Origin: Clostridium cylindrosporum DSM 605
GTDB lineage: Bacteria > Bacillota > Clostridia > Clostridiales > Caloramatoraceae
Direction: 5' to 3'
Length of the DNA stretch: 64,000 nt
NCBI RefSeq assembly: GCF_001047375.1
Contig: NZ_LFVU01000024.1
Location: 238,302 to 302,301, forward strand
The position numbers were made by a program, and so were the translations under genes. Position 1 is the stretch's first letter. Each line of letters begins with the position of its first letter. The notes beneath the pieces are model-generated. The model saw only the letters and a program-made list of their open reading frames with translations. It made no database searches and was not told the origin of the DNA. This document shows, in pieces, positions 1 through 8,160 of this stretch.

Positions 1-94
1 TAACATATTTATCATCCTTTTTAGAATCTAAGTCTTTACTTGAACATGATACTAAGAAAATAGCTAAGAATATAACTATAATAAATTTCTTCAC
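1..94 (-). CDS. Lipoprotein, N-terminal part only (runs off the left edge)
   Basis: Only the first 31 codons are visible. The gene reads right to left from a GTG at 94-92, which lies four bases after the TAG stop of the YARHG gene; the GGAAAGGAAG at the end of that gene serves as ribosome binding site, so the two are probably co-transcribed. The visible part is a lipoprotein signal peptide: MKKF, a hydrophobic core, then a lipobox-like LVSC with Cys at residue 17, followed by a charged Ser/Lys/Asp-rich linker. The mature part is outside the window, so no function can be given. Confidence 0.7.
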   Translation of the reverse strand, partial: MKKFIIVIFLAIFLVSCSSKDLDSKKDDKYV

Positions 95-98
95 AATA

Positions 99-779
99 CT
101 ACTTCCTTTCCAGTGACTTAATTAGCTTTATATTTGCTTTTTCATAGGTATTAAGTCCACTTTCATCTCCAGCAAAGTTAGGGTTTTCTTTGTACCAAGT
201 TTTTGATGCAAAGTACTCTCTATACATTTCTGATTTAAATACATATCCATGTCTTGCAAATATCTCATTTCTTATAAGTGCAAGCTTGTCCTTATCAAAA
301 CCTGAAAATTCACCTTCAGTTAGATACTTTGAGCTACTTTCTGGGATTAAGTATCCTTCATCACTATCAATATTTTTCGATTTGTTATCATCACTATATT
401 CCATATTGCTTGGTTTCTTATCTTCATTTACTTTATTTTGAGTAATAGTAGCTGTATTATTTTCACCTTTAGAACCTGAACCTGCTATCAGCTTATAACC
501 TATAAAGCCAGAAGTACATGCTAGAACTAAAACTACCGCAACTATACTTAAAACCTTTATTACCTTACTTCCATCATTCACTTCCTCATAACTGTGAACA
601 TTATGTTCCTTATAACTTTGTCCTTTATTACTGCTCATTTTCATAGTAGACTCAATATCTCTATCTGAATACCTTGCTTCTTCTCTCACTTTATCTGAAG
701 TTCTTCTTATAGGGGTTCCGCATTTATTGCAAAACTTTTCTTGGTCCTTGCTTTTTGACCCACAGTTAGTACAATACAT
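99..779 (-). CDS. Zinc-ribbon, single-pass membrane protein with C-terminal YARHG domain
   Basis: 226 residues. The N-terminus is a zinc ribbon (CTNC...CNKC, Cys 3, 6, 17, 20). A charged linker leads to one membrane helix at about 74-98. The C-terminal third (about 163-200) is a YARHG domain, seen as ALIRNEIFARHGYVF followed by YFASKTWYKENP. YARHG domains are extracytoplasmic and thought to act at the cell wall; the zinc ribbon would stay inside. The ATG at 779 is preceded by GGAGGAG. A lipoprotein gene follows after four bases. The architecture is common in clostridia, but the exact role is unknown. Confidence 0.8.
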   Translation of the reverse strand: MYCTNCGSKSKDQEKFCNKCGTPIRRTSDKVREEARYSDRDIESTMKMSSNKGQSYKEHNVHSYEEVNDGSKVIKVLSIVAVVLVLACTSGFIGYKLIAGSGSKGENNTATITQNKVNEDKKPSNMEYSDDNKSKNIDSDEGYLIPESSSKYLTEGEFSGFDKDKLALIRNEIFARHGYVFKSEMYREYFASKTWYKENPNFAGDESGLNTYEKANIKLIKSLERK

Positions 780-1012
780 ATTTTCTCCTCCTTGTATATA
801 ATAAAAAGAGAATTAAACCTTATAGCTTAATCCTCCTTATATTATCCTAGAAAAAGTTACATATATCAATAATATCTACAATACTTCTTATATTAGTCAT
901 TTATTATTCCTATAATTCTTTACAAATATATTCTTAATTCCTATTAGTATATTCTACATTTTTCTACTATAATCTCAATGTATAAAGTACAACATGAGAA
1001 AGGAGAACTATT

Positions 1013-1578
1013 ATGCAGGCTAAAAAAACCACTATTATGGTATTTTGTGGAATTGCCATAGCATTAAACATTGCACTTGGAACTGTTGCAAGTAGTCTTA
1101 AATTACCTGTATACCTAGATGTTATAGGTACAATATTTATTGCTGTATACTATGGGCCATATTATGGTGCAGTAACAGGAGGTCTTACAAATTTTCTTTG
1201 GGGATTTATTCTTGGACCAAAAACTATTCCATTCTTAATAGTTAGTGTAGCAGTAGGACTTATCGTCGGATTTATAAGTAGAAAATTTGAATTTAAAATG
1301 ATAACTGCAATTTAACAGGACTTATATTGAGTATTGTATGCCCATTAATAGGGACTCCTATAGGGGTATGGGTATATGGTGGCCTTAGTGGCACAGGATT
1401 TGATTTCTTATTTTTATGGTTACAAAAATCAGGCCAAGACATCTTTGTATCTTCATTTATAGCAAAAGTAACAGGTAACTTTTTAGATAAGATTATTTCT
1501 TGCTTAATAGTATATTTTATTGTTAATGCAATGCCAAATATGTATAAACCAAGTAAAGATAATAATATCGCTGTATAA
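1013..1578 (+). pseudogene. ECF transporter S component, CD3073-like, broken by a frameshift
   Basis: The substrate-binding membrane subunit of an energy-coupling-factor vitamin/metabolite transporter. Residues 1-100 (MQAKKTTIMVF..., with the family motif LPVYLDVIGT and YGPYYGAVTGG) end at a TAA at 1313-1315. The rest (TGLILSIVCPLIGTPIGVW to NNIAV) continues in another frame to 1578. One extra T in the T-run near 1310 would give ..TAI-L-TGLIL.. and an intact protein of about 188 residues, normal for the family, with five to six membrane helices. It is either a real single-base deletion or a homopolymer sequencing error. AAAGGAG precedes the ATG. The CD3072-like gene, its usual partner in C. 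difficile, lies next door and converges on it. The substrate is unknown. Confidence 0.75.
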
Positions 1579-1584
1579 ATAACT

Positions 1585-1624
1585 AAGCTGATGGCAAATA
1601 TAAGTTGTCATCAGCTTTTCTTTA
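1585..1624 (+). terminator. Rho-independent terminator of the ECF S gene
   Basis: A 13-bp stem (AAGCTGATGGCAA with TTGTCATCAGCTT, one G-T pair), a 7-base loop and a T-rich tail lie just after the stop codon. Confidence 0.85.
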
Positions 1625-1669
1625 TATATTTTCTTATTACTATCTAATTCCAAGGCATGCTCAAGTTAT

Positions 1670-2224
1670 CTATTTAAATAATTTATTTTTTATATCCTCA
1701 ATTGACCTTACCATATCATCCTCAAGCAAAGCTACGAAGGGTATGTCTAATCCTTTTTCATTTAAAATAGACTTTAACTCCTCAATAAACACGCCTTCTT
1801 CATTAACCATTTTCAAGGTATCGATGCATTCTTTATAGTTTTCTATACATGAGAACTCTCCACCAAAGTTTCCTCTATATGTTAAATTAACTCCACAGCT
1901 CGGACTACCATCTATCCCTACAACTCCAAGAACATCGTAGCCATTATCCATGTAATTTTTAACCTGATTTACTGTAGGCTCAAGTATTATCCTACATTGC
2001 TCCCTAAAAAATGGAGTATCAAATTGATCCTTTACATGTCCCCATCTTTTGATTCCATACACATGCATTTCTGGGCATGGAAGTTGGATTACTCCAACAT
2101 CTTCACTATGTAATATATCAACTAAATTCTTAATCATTGATTTAAATGTACTTAATCCCTCAACCTTTGAATTACAGTTTAAGATGCAATGACAAAGTAG
2201 GATTATTTTTCTGCCTCTTTCCAT
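1670..2224 (-). CDS. CD3072-like, TudS-related putative desulfidase
   Basis: 184 residues from the ATG at 2224, chosen because GAGGTG lies six bases upstream; a TTG 15 bases earlier is in frame but has no site. It belongs to the DUF523/TudS family, whose characterised member is a [4Fe-4S] 2-thiouracil desulfurase. Conserved cysteines that could bind a cluster are visible in HCILNC, QLPCPEM and GSPSCGV. The start overlaps the end of the molybdopterin oxidoreductase by 22 bases, so translation is probably coupled. The convergent ECF S component has its closest relatives beside CD3072 genes. The context suggests uptake and breakdown of a small, perhaps sulfur-containing, heterocycle; the substrate is inference only. 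Confidence 0.75.
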   Translation of the reverse strand: MERGRKIILLCHCILNCNSKVEGLSTFKSMIKNLVDILHSEDVGVIQLPCPEMHVYGIKRWGHVKDQFDTPFFREQCRIILEPTVNQVKNYMDNGYDVLGVVGIDGSPSCGVNLTYRGNFGGEFSCIENYKECIDTLKMVNEEGVFIEELKSILNEKGLDIPFVALLEDDMVRSIEDIKNKLFK

Positions 2225-4332
2225 TTTTTCACCTCGCAAAGTAGTGCTTTATAAACAGGGAATCCTGATATAGGGTCTCTATTATCTATATTTATTAACT
2301 TATTTGTATTTGCAAGTCTCCAGCTTTTCTTTTGAGTAGGGTTTCCTCCACCCATATTAACTTCAACTCCACCGTTTTTCATATCACTTGATACATTAGC
2401 GTAAAACACAACTTCTCCATATTTGGTTTTAACTAACACTTTATCTCCATCCTCTATGCTGCGTCTTTTAGCCTCATCTAAACTTATCATAACCTCTGGA
2501 TTTGGTTGATACTTTAAAAGCCCTGGTATATTAAGATGTTGAGATCGAAATGTGTTTTGGATTCTAGCACCTGTATTTAGAACTAGGGGATACTCTTTAT
2601 GTACATCAGGTGTACTTATAGGGCTCTCAATAGGTTCAACATATTTAGGTAGTCCATCATATCCGTAGCTTTTAAGTAACTGTGACTTTATTTCTAGCTT
2701 TCCTGATGGGGTATCAAATCCAGATTTTCCATCCTCTCTAAGCTTTCCTGATTGGTATTTTTTATAATGAATTTCTGGCTTCGGTAGCTCAAATCCATTG
2801 GGATTCTCATTTAGCGCCCTTATTATGTTTGGCGCCTTTGCAAATGCCATTTCAAAAAGCTCATTTTCATCCCTTGGATAAAGTTTTCCATATCCTAGTC
2901 TTTTAGCTATTTCATGTAGGATGTAAAGATCATTTCTCGCTTCCCCTATAGGCTCTATTATTCTCTCCCTTTTTAGTATGAGTCCTGGATAGGTAACATA
3001 TGATTCATCCTCATAATGTGTCGTTGAAGGAAGTACTACATCAGCATATAGTGCATCCTTTGTCATAAATCTATCTACAACACATAGGAAATCTAATTCT
3101 CGAAGGGCCTCTTCATACTTTTCTGGATTAGGGTAAGATGTTAATATTGATGAACCTATATTTAAAAGTGCCTTAATTTTGTATGGGTCCCCATTTAGAA
3201 CTGCATTTGGAAACTCCATAAAATGAGCCCCTCCTACAAGTTCATAAAATAATGGATATTTATCTGCTCCAATTGGCTTAACCCTAGGCTTTTCACATTT
3301 AAACTCCTTTATAGTTGGATTAGCCTTAGGACTTATTAATAGTCCCCCTTTAACATCAAGGTTCCCAGTTAAAGCCCATAATATATAAAGGGCTCTTATA
3401 CATTGAACTCCACAGTTTGAATATTCAAGTCCTGTATATGTAACTATAGCAGCATTATTTGCTGTAGCTATTTCACGTGCAAGGGAATATATATCTTCCT
3501 TTTCTATTCCTGTTATTTTACTTACCCTATCCAGGGTAAATTCCTGTACATAATCTACAAGTTCCTTAAATCCATATGTATAGTTTTCTACGAAATCTAT
3601 ATCATATAATTTTTCATCTATTATTATTTTTATAATAGAAAGTATTAAAGCACCATCTGTACCTGAACGTACTGGTATGTATTTATCTGCTCTTTTTGCT
3701 ATGTCACTTTTATAATGGTCTATGGCTATTATTCTAGTACCTTTCTCTTTTGCCTTAAGAACTCTTTTAAATGTAAACTGTGGAGAATCCGTGGATGGAT
3801 TTGCTCCCCAAACAACTAATAAATTCGTGTTTTCTATATCTGGAGTAAGCCTTGCTCCCATAATGCCATATGTAGTCATAGGAGCAATAACTCCAAATGA
3901 GTTATAACAAACAGACCCTACACTTGCCATATTAGGTGAACCTAAGGGTTCAAATATTCCCGCTGTAGGACCTGTTAGAAAATCACGTGCAGAATGCTCG
4001 AAAACTCCTCTACCTGTATGGCTCATAACCGACTCTGGTCCATACTTTTTGCTAATATCTTTAATACTCTTTCCTATATAGTCTAATGCTTCTTCCCAGG
4101 AAGATTCACGAAATTTTCCTTCTCCCTTTTCTCCACTACGAATAAGGGGTTTTTTAATCCTATCATTAGAATAAACAACATCCTTAGAATGTTTTCCTCT
4201 TAAACATAGGGAAGAAAATCTTGCTCCCTTTAATGGTTTTACATCGGATATCTTACCATTTTCAATTTCCACTTCAACTTGACATCCTCCTGGACATACT
4301 CCACATATACCTTGCTTTATTTTTGTATTCAT
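2203..4332 (-). CDS. Molybdopterin-dependent oxidoreductase, DMSO reductase superfamily
   Basis: 709 residues, a stand-alone catalytic subunit. The N-terminal [4Fe-4S] site is Cys10-x2-Cys13-x3-Cys17 with Cys43. Bis-MGD binding regions follow (RGKHSKDVVYSNDRIKKPL, VVWGANPSTDSP), and the C-terminal molydopterin-dinucleotide binding domain starts around 590 (LVLNTGAR.. to NTNKLINIDNRDP). Cys142 in SVCYNSFG is at the usual place of the metal ligand. There is no Tat signal, so it is cytoplasmic. No electron-transfer subunit, cofactor gene or molybdate transporter lies nearby. It is translationally coupled to the TudS-like gene. Acetylene hydratase, formate dehydrogenase-like and hydroxylase-type activities are all possible; the substrate is unknown. 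Confidence 0.85.
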   Translation of the reverse strand: MNTKIKQGICGVCPGGCQVEVEIENGKISDVKPLKGARFSSLCLRGKHSKDVVYSNDRIKKPLIRSGEKGEGKFRESSWEEALDYIGKSIKDISKKYGPESVMSHTGRGVFEHSARDFLTGPTAGIFEPLGSPNMASVGSVCYNSFGVIAPMTTYGIMGARLTPDIENTNLLVVWGANPSTDSPQFTFKRVLKAKEKGTRIIAIDHYKSDIAKRADKYIPVRSGTDGALILSIIKIIIDEKLYDIDFVENYTYGFKELVDYVQEFTLDRVSKITGIEKEDIYSLAREIATANNAAIVTYTGLEYSNCGVQCIRALYILWALTGNLDVKGGLLISPKANPTIKEFKCEKPRVKPIGADKYPLFYELVGGAHFMEFPNAVLNGDPYKIKALLNIGSSILTSYPNPEKYEEALRELDFLCVVDRFMTKDALYADVVLPSTTHYEDESYVTYPGLILKRERIIEPIGEARNDLYILHEIAKRLGYGKLYPRDENELFEMAFAKAPNIIRALNENPNGFELPKPEIHYKKYQSGKLREDGKSGFDTPSGKLEIKSQLLKSYGYDGLPKYVEPIESPISTPDVHKEYPLVLNTGARIQNTFRSQHLNIPGLLKYQPNPEVMISLDEAKRRSIEDGDKVLVKTKYGEVVFYANVSSDMKNGGVEVNMGGGNPTQKKSWRLANTNKLINIDNRDPISGFPVYKALLCEVKKWKEAEK

Positions 4333-4522
4333 GAAGATACTCCTTTCAAAAACTTATTTAAATTATATAAGATACTACCTTAAGTATATTATTCTACAAA
4401 GTATTTACATTTCTATCTTATCATTACTAAATATTCAATGTATAATAGATAAAACATTTAAAAAGTTATAATTCTATAATATTTATCTATAAACTTAATC
4501 AGTTCATTACTACTAGATAAAC

Positions 4523-4560
4523 TAATAAAAGCCTAGGCAGGATACTTCCTACTTAGGCTT
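4523..4560 (-). terminator. Terminator of the AlaX-type gene
   Basis: A hairpin with AAGCCTAAGTAGGA / TCCTGCCTAGGCTT arms, loop of four, then a T-rich run in minus-strand sense, 19 bases past the stop codon. Confidence 0.85.
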
Positions 4561-4578
4561 CATAATCTTAAAAGCAAT

Positions 4579-5796
4579 TTATAAATTGTCTCTTAATCTT
4601 CTTAATGCATAATCAAGGGCATTATCTACATTGTTAATTCCCTTTCCTGCACCCTGTGCTAGATTGGCATTTCCGCCGCCTTTTCCATCTACTAAGGTTA
4701 TTGCATCCTTAAGTAGATCATTCATACTAACTTTCTTAATGTTCTTAGATGATGTAAATATAACACTAACCTTATCCTCATTTATAGATGCAAATAATAT
4801 AATTCTATTATCCTCTTCTATAAGCTTTGAAGCAAGCTTACTTAGATGTTTAGCATCTTCTCCATTATAAACCTTCTTTATAACATTAATATCTCCAAGG
4901 CTTTCTCCACTATCAATAAGTTCCTTAATCTGATAACTAGATAACTCATTTTTAAGCTTCTTATTCTCTTCATTTAAATTTCTGCTACCATTTATAATAT
5001 TATTAACTGTATTAACTATACTGTCTTCCCCAGCATTTAATATACTACTAATCTCACGAACAATCTTCTCTTTATTGAATAGGTCTTCTATTGCCCTCTT
5101 ACCTGCAACATATTCAATTCTAGTGTTTCCCTTATTCTTTTCCCATCTTTTTATCTTAATTAATTGAAGTTCTATGGTATTTCTTGGGTGAATTCCACAA
5201 CAAGCATTTATATCTAAATCCTCTATTTTAACAACCCTTATCTCCTCATTAGTCTTTGGTAGGTCCCGTCTTAGCTTTAATTTCTTAAGCTCCTGCTTAG
5301 ATGGTGAGAAACTATCAACTACTAATCCCTTTATAATAGCATCGTTAGCAAGCTTTTCAGCCTCATGGATTTTATCCTCTTCTAGAAATCCAATTATATC
5401 AACTGTACTTATTTCATTACCTAGATGAAATCCTACAGTGTTAGAATTAAAATACTCATAAAAACATCCTGAAAGAACATGTTGTGCTAGATGCTGCTGC
5501 ATTCCATCAAGTCTTCTTTCCCAGTTTATAGTACACTTTAATTTCTCTTTTCTCTTAAGGTTAGTCTCTAGAACATGGAATATAACTCCATCCTCCTCAT
5601 AAACCTCCTTAACCTCTATACCTTCTATAACTCCAGTATCACAGGGCTGTCCTCCCCCTCCTGGGAAAAATGTTGTTTTATCTAATGCTACATGAAAGTC
5701 TCCGTTTTTCTCCACAACATTAATAGCATTTGCTTTGAATTCCTTTAAATATCTATCTTCATAATATAACTTCTCTGTTTTACTCAAGTTTATCAT
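4579..5796 (-). CDS. Alanyl-tRNA editing protein AlaX, long form with DHHA1 domain
   Basis: A free-standing homologue of the AlaRS editing region, which removes serine or glycine wrongly attached to tRNA-Ala. Visible motifs in order: the glycine-rich FFPGGGGQPCDTG, the zinc-binding HLAQH, and CCGIH, completing the HxxxH / CxxxH site; then a coiled linker (about 235-290) and a C-terminal DHHA1 domain ending in VDGKGGGNANLAQGAGK. About 405 residues, as in AlaX-L proteins. The start is uncertain: ATG at 5796 follows GAGGAAGGA directly, TTG at 5787 (LSKTEKLYYED) matches the usual family N-terminus, and ATG at 5823 has no good site. It is monocistronic with its own terminator. Confidence 0.88.
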   Translation of the reverse strand: MINLSKTEKLYYEDRYLKEFKANAINVVEKNGDFHVALDKTTFFPGGGGQPCDTGVIEGIEVKEVYEEDGVIFHVLETNLKRKEKLKCTINWERRLDGMQQHLAQHVLSGCFYEYFNSNTVGFHLGNEISTVDIIGFLEEDKIHEAEKLANDAIIKGLVVDSFSPSKQELKKLKLRRDLPKTNEEIRVVKIEDLDINACCGIHPRNTIELQLIKIKRWEKNKGNTRIEYVAGKRAIEDLFNKEKIVREISSILNAGEDSIVNTVNNIINGSRNLNEENKKLKNELSSYQIKELIDSGESLGDINVIKKVYNGEDAKHLSKLASKLIEEDNRIILFASINEDKVSVIFTSSKNIKKVSMNDLLKDAITLVDGKGGGNANLAQGAGKGINNVDNALDYALRRLRDNL

Positions 5797-5927
5797 TCCT
5801 TCCTCATATGCCTTATTATACATTAACAGACTTCTAAGAATATATAATTAATCATTAAAGCATTTTCATCACTTTTTATTATTATAGGCAAAAAATAGAT
5901 TTATATTTTGCAAGGATTTATCTAAAA

Positions 5928-6764
5928 TTAGTTATATTCTAGAACAAGCCCTACTCCTACTTCCTTTACATCACATACATTTGATAACTCTATTTTGGAC
6001 TTTAAATCTGTACAGTGACATGGATGCATAACCTTAATATTATTATCTTTAATGTACTTACATGTATAGTCAATTACATCCTTTTTAGGACTCAGCAAAT
6101 GAAAACCACCAATTACATCAGCTACTCTATTATCTTTACATACTTTCTTAGCATATTCAATTATGTTACATATTCCTGAATGTGCACATCCAGTTATTAT
6201 AACCAGTCCCTTAGAAGACTTGTACACTAGTGCAGAATCATCAAGTAAATAATCATCTACTTCTCCACTTTTCATTTTAACCTTACCTATAGGAGTTTTA
6301 TTTTCTACATTATTACTTCTTTCTATTTCTCCAAGGTAAATTAGTTTACTTGTTACCCAAATAGGGTCAGCACTAAGCTTTAAATTAAAATGTTTAATTA
6401 ATGTATCCTTAGAAATTAAAGATCCTATATTTTGATTATTATGCCTCTTATCTAGAAATGAGTTTGGATGTGCTATCATCTCAGGCTTTGTATAGCTTGT
6501 TCCTTCAATAGTATATTCAGAATAATGGTTAATCAAATGGGATAACCCCCATGTGTGGTCAATATGACCGTGTGAAATTGCTATATAATCAATTTTCTTA
6601 AGATCTATGTTCATTTTCATACTATTTTTTAAAAATATATCAGAATATCCAACATCAAACAAAATACTTTGTCCCTCTTCTTCAATATAGAAAGAAAGAC
6701 CTGGTTCACCTGAAAAGTATCTATCAATATATGTATTATTATCTACAACTACAGTTAACTTCAT
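5928..6764 (-). CDS. MBL-fold metallohydrolase, dihydropterin/ribofuranosyl-aminobenzene phosphate synthase-like subfamily
   Basis: 278 residues. The metal site is visible as SHGHIDHTWG, then GCAHSGICNI, GGFHLL and a C-terminal HPCHCTDL. The order and the extra C-terminal His/Cys motif match the COG1237-type metal-dependent hydrolases related to the methanopterin-pathway enzyme MptE-like group; in clostridia the real substrate is unknown. Cytoplasmic, no signal. It lies downstream of the DUF2089 operon but behind a terminator, so it is probably transcribed separately. Confidence 0.8.
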   Translation of the reverse strand: MKLTVVVDNNTYIDRYFSGEPGLSFYIEEEGQSILFDVGYSDIFLKNSMKMNIDLKKIDYIAISHGHIDHTWGLSHLINHYSEYTIEGTSYTKPEMIAHPNSFLDKRHNNQNIGSLISKDTLIKHFNLKLSADPIWVTSKLIYLGEIERSNNVENKTPIGKVKMKSGEVDDYLLDDSALVYKSSKGLVIITGCAHSGICNIIEYAKKVCKDNRVADVIGGFHLLSPKKDVIDYTCKYIKDNNIKVMHPCHCTDLKSKIELSNVCDVKEVGVGLVLEYN

Positions 6765-6799
6765 ATCTTACCCTACCTTTTAGTATTTATATCATTATA

Positions 6800-6836
6800 T
6801 CAAAAAAAGACCTAGAAAATCTCAAGGTCTTTTTAT
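6800..6836 (-). terminator. Terminator of the DUF2089 operon
   Basis: AAAAAGACCT and AGGTCTTTTTTT arms around an 11-base loop. Read on the minus strand it ends in seven T, 13 bases beyond the last gene of the operon. Confidence 0.85.
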
Positions 6837-6846
6837 AAATATATAA

Positions 6847-7119
6847 CTACACTTTTACTAAAACATAGCTACCATCTTTTCCTTCTACTTCAACAAGTGT
6901 TAATCCCTTATATCCCTTTAATTCCTTTAAGGCATATGCAATCATATCCATATCTAATGCATTTAGTATCTCATTTGCCTTTTGTGCACTTTCGTCCTTC
7001 ATATTACTATTATTCAAACACTTTTGTATGAATTTAGTTAATCGAACCCCACTAGTTAGAATAAACATAGGTACTGGTATACTTAAATTAATACTTTTAT
7101 TCCTTATTACTACCTTCAT
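6847..7119 (-). CDS. Small protein with the LPVP-type domain of YvlB-like proteins (third gene of DUF2089 operon)
   Basis: 90 residues, soluble. Its N-terminal half (INLSIPVPMFILTSGVRLTKF) resembles the region VRVNLPVPVITSILRATGK of the gene before it, so the two products share one domain and probably arose by duplication or domain splitting. The second half has the helical-plus-strand pattern AYALKELKGYKGLTLVEVE, also matched upstream. It follows the second gene by eight bases. Related proteins in Bacillales and clostridia belong to envelope-stress operons; no activity is known. Confidence 0.6.
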   Translation of the reverse strand: MKVVIRNKSINLSIPVPMFILTSGVRLTKFIQKCLNNSNMKDESAQKANEILNALDMDMIAYALKELKGYKGLTLVEVEGKDGSYVLVKV

Positions 7120-7127
7120 TGCACTAC

Positions 7128-7505
7128 CTACTCAACTACAACTCTAACTTTATCGCCTTTACTTGAATCAACTGTCACTATTTCTCCTAGTGTTTCGTTT
7201 TCTAAGGCAGATATAATTGCTACTGATAGGGCTTCAAAGTCAATCCCCTCAACATATTCATTTTTAATAGGTAGTTTACCAGTTGCTCTAAGTATAGATG
7301 TAATTACCGGAACAGGTAAATTAACTCTTACATTATCTCCATCGATAGACTCAACTAATACCCTAAGCATTCTTTCACTGTACTTCTTTAGTGTAAGTTC
7401 TGCACCATGCTTTTCATACATTGCTTCAATAAGATCCGAGCCCTTTTCTATATCTAGCTTTCCCTCTTTAACCATAGATAGTACCCTTTGTAATTCTTCT
7501 CTCAT
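7128..7505 (-). CDS. SHOCT-like / YvlB N-terminal-type protein (second gene of DUF2089 operon)
   Basis: 125 residues. The N-terminus (REELQRVLSMVKEGKLDIEKGSDLIEAM) is the short helical hairpin typical of SHOCT-like domains at the start of YvlB/LiaX proteins. The remainder carries the LPVP motif domain shared with the following gene. The start ATG lies 14 bases after the DUF2089 stop, next to GGAGGG. No membrane segment. Likely works with the DUF2089 regulator in sensing envelope conditions; this is inferred from the operon type. Confidence 0.65.
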   Translation of the reverse strand: MREELQRVLSMVKEGKLDIEKGSDLIEAMYEKHGAELTLKKYSERMLRVLVESIDGDNVRVNLPVPVITSILRATGKLPIKNEYVEGIDFEALSVAIISALENETLGEIVTVDSSKGDKVRVVVE

Positions 7506-7519
7506 TTCAATTCCCTCCT

Positions 7520-7888
7520 TTAATCCTTCAATCTTTTCACTGCTTCCTCTGGAGAAACTTCTCCCTTTTCTAATGCATCTATTATGTCCCTTGTAGAACC
7601 TGTATTTACTACATCCTTAGTATTCTTACCTCCAAGAGAGCTTATAACTTCATCAAGCTTCGCTCTAACTGTTGGATATGATATTCCCATTTCCTTCTCA
7701 ACGTCCTTAATACTCCCTCTGCATTTTACAAAAACCTCTATAAATTTAAGTTCTTCATTATTTAAATACTGAAATCTTGAAAACTCAAAATCATTCTCTA
7801 TAGTAGTTCTACATTCATTACATTGAAGTTTCTTTATTTTTAACTTACCCCTACATACAGGGCATATTGTAATTGCTTTATATGTCAT
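7520..7888 (-). CDS. DUF2089 family zinc-ribbon, helix-turn-helix protein
   Basis: 122 residues, first gene of a three-gene operon. A zinc ribbon (CPVC at 9-12, CNEC at 23-26) is followed by a sigma-70-region-4-like helix-turn-helix (LKFIEVFVKCRGSIKDVEKEMG, SYPTVRAKL). The end (DIIDALEKGEVSPEEAVKRLKD) is a short SHOCT-like helical hairpin, the same kind as opens the next protein. The family is typically encoded with YvlB-like proteins and is taken to be transcriptional. A perfect palindrome lies in the promoter just upstream, which fits autoregulation. ATG preceded by AGGAGG. Confidence 0.75.
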   Translation of the reverse strand: MTYKAITICPVCRGKLKIKKLQCNECRTTIENDFEFSRFQYLNNEELKFIEVFVKCRGSIKDVEKEMGISYPTVRAKLDEVISSLGGKNTKDVVNTGSTRDIIDALEKGEVSPEEAVKRLKD

Positions 7889-7911
7889 TTTATTCCTCCT
7901 AGTACTTTTAT

Positions 7912-7938
7912 ATTATACTTGTTTTATAAACAAGTCAA
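7912..7938 (-). promoter_or_regulatory. Promoter with embedded palindromic operator for the DUF2089 operon
   Basis: On the minus strand TTGACT (7938-7933) and TATAAT (7917-7912) are 15 bases apart, and the spacer contains the perfect 17-base palindrome CTTGTTTATAAAACAAG (7-base arms, 3-base centre; 7918-7934). Such a placement would block RNA polymerase when bound. The binding protein is not known; the DUF2089 product is the obvious candidate. Confidence 0.6.
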
Positions 7939-8160
7939 CACAATATATTAATATCTTTAATATTAATATCAATTATATCAATGTATTTTTTAATATAACA
8001 TTAATATAATTCATTTATACATTAACTATATTAATATATATTATTATCTTTATAATTCATAATTATATATCTTTTCAGTTAAGTCGTTATTCTTTATAGA
8101 TTATTTCGCTTTTAAAATATATTATTGTATTATACTATATTTAAATCTGAGGTGATTATT

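Noticed and set aside
2203..4332. Identification of the molybdoenzyme as acetylene hydratase
   Set aside because: The cysteine spacing is alike, but Pro14 follows Cys13 where acetylene hydratase has the catalytic Asp, so the identity is not supported.
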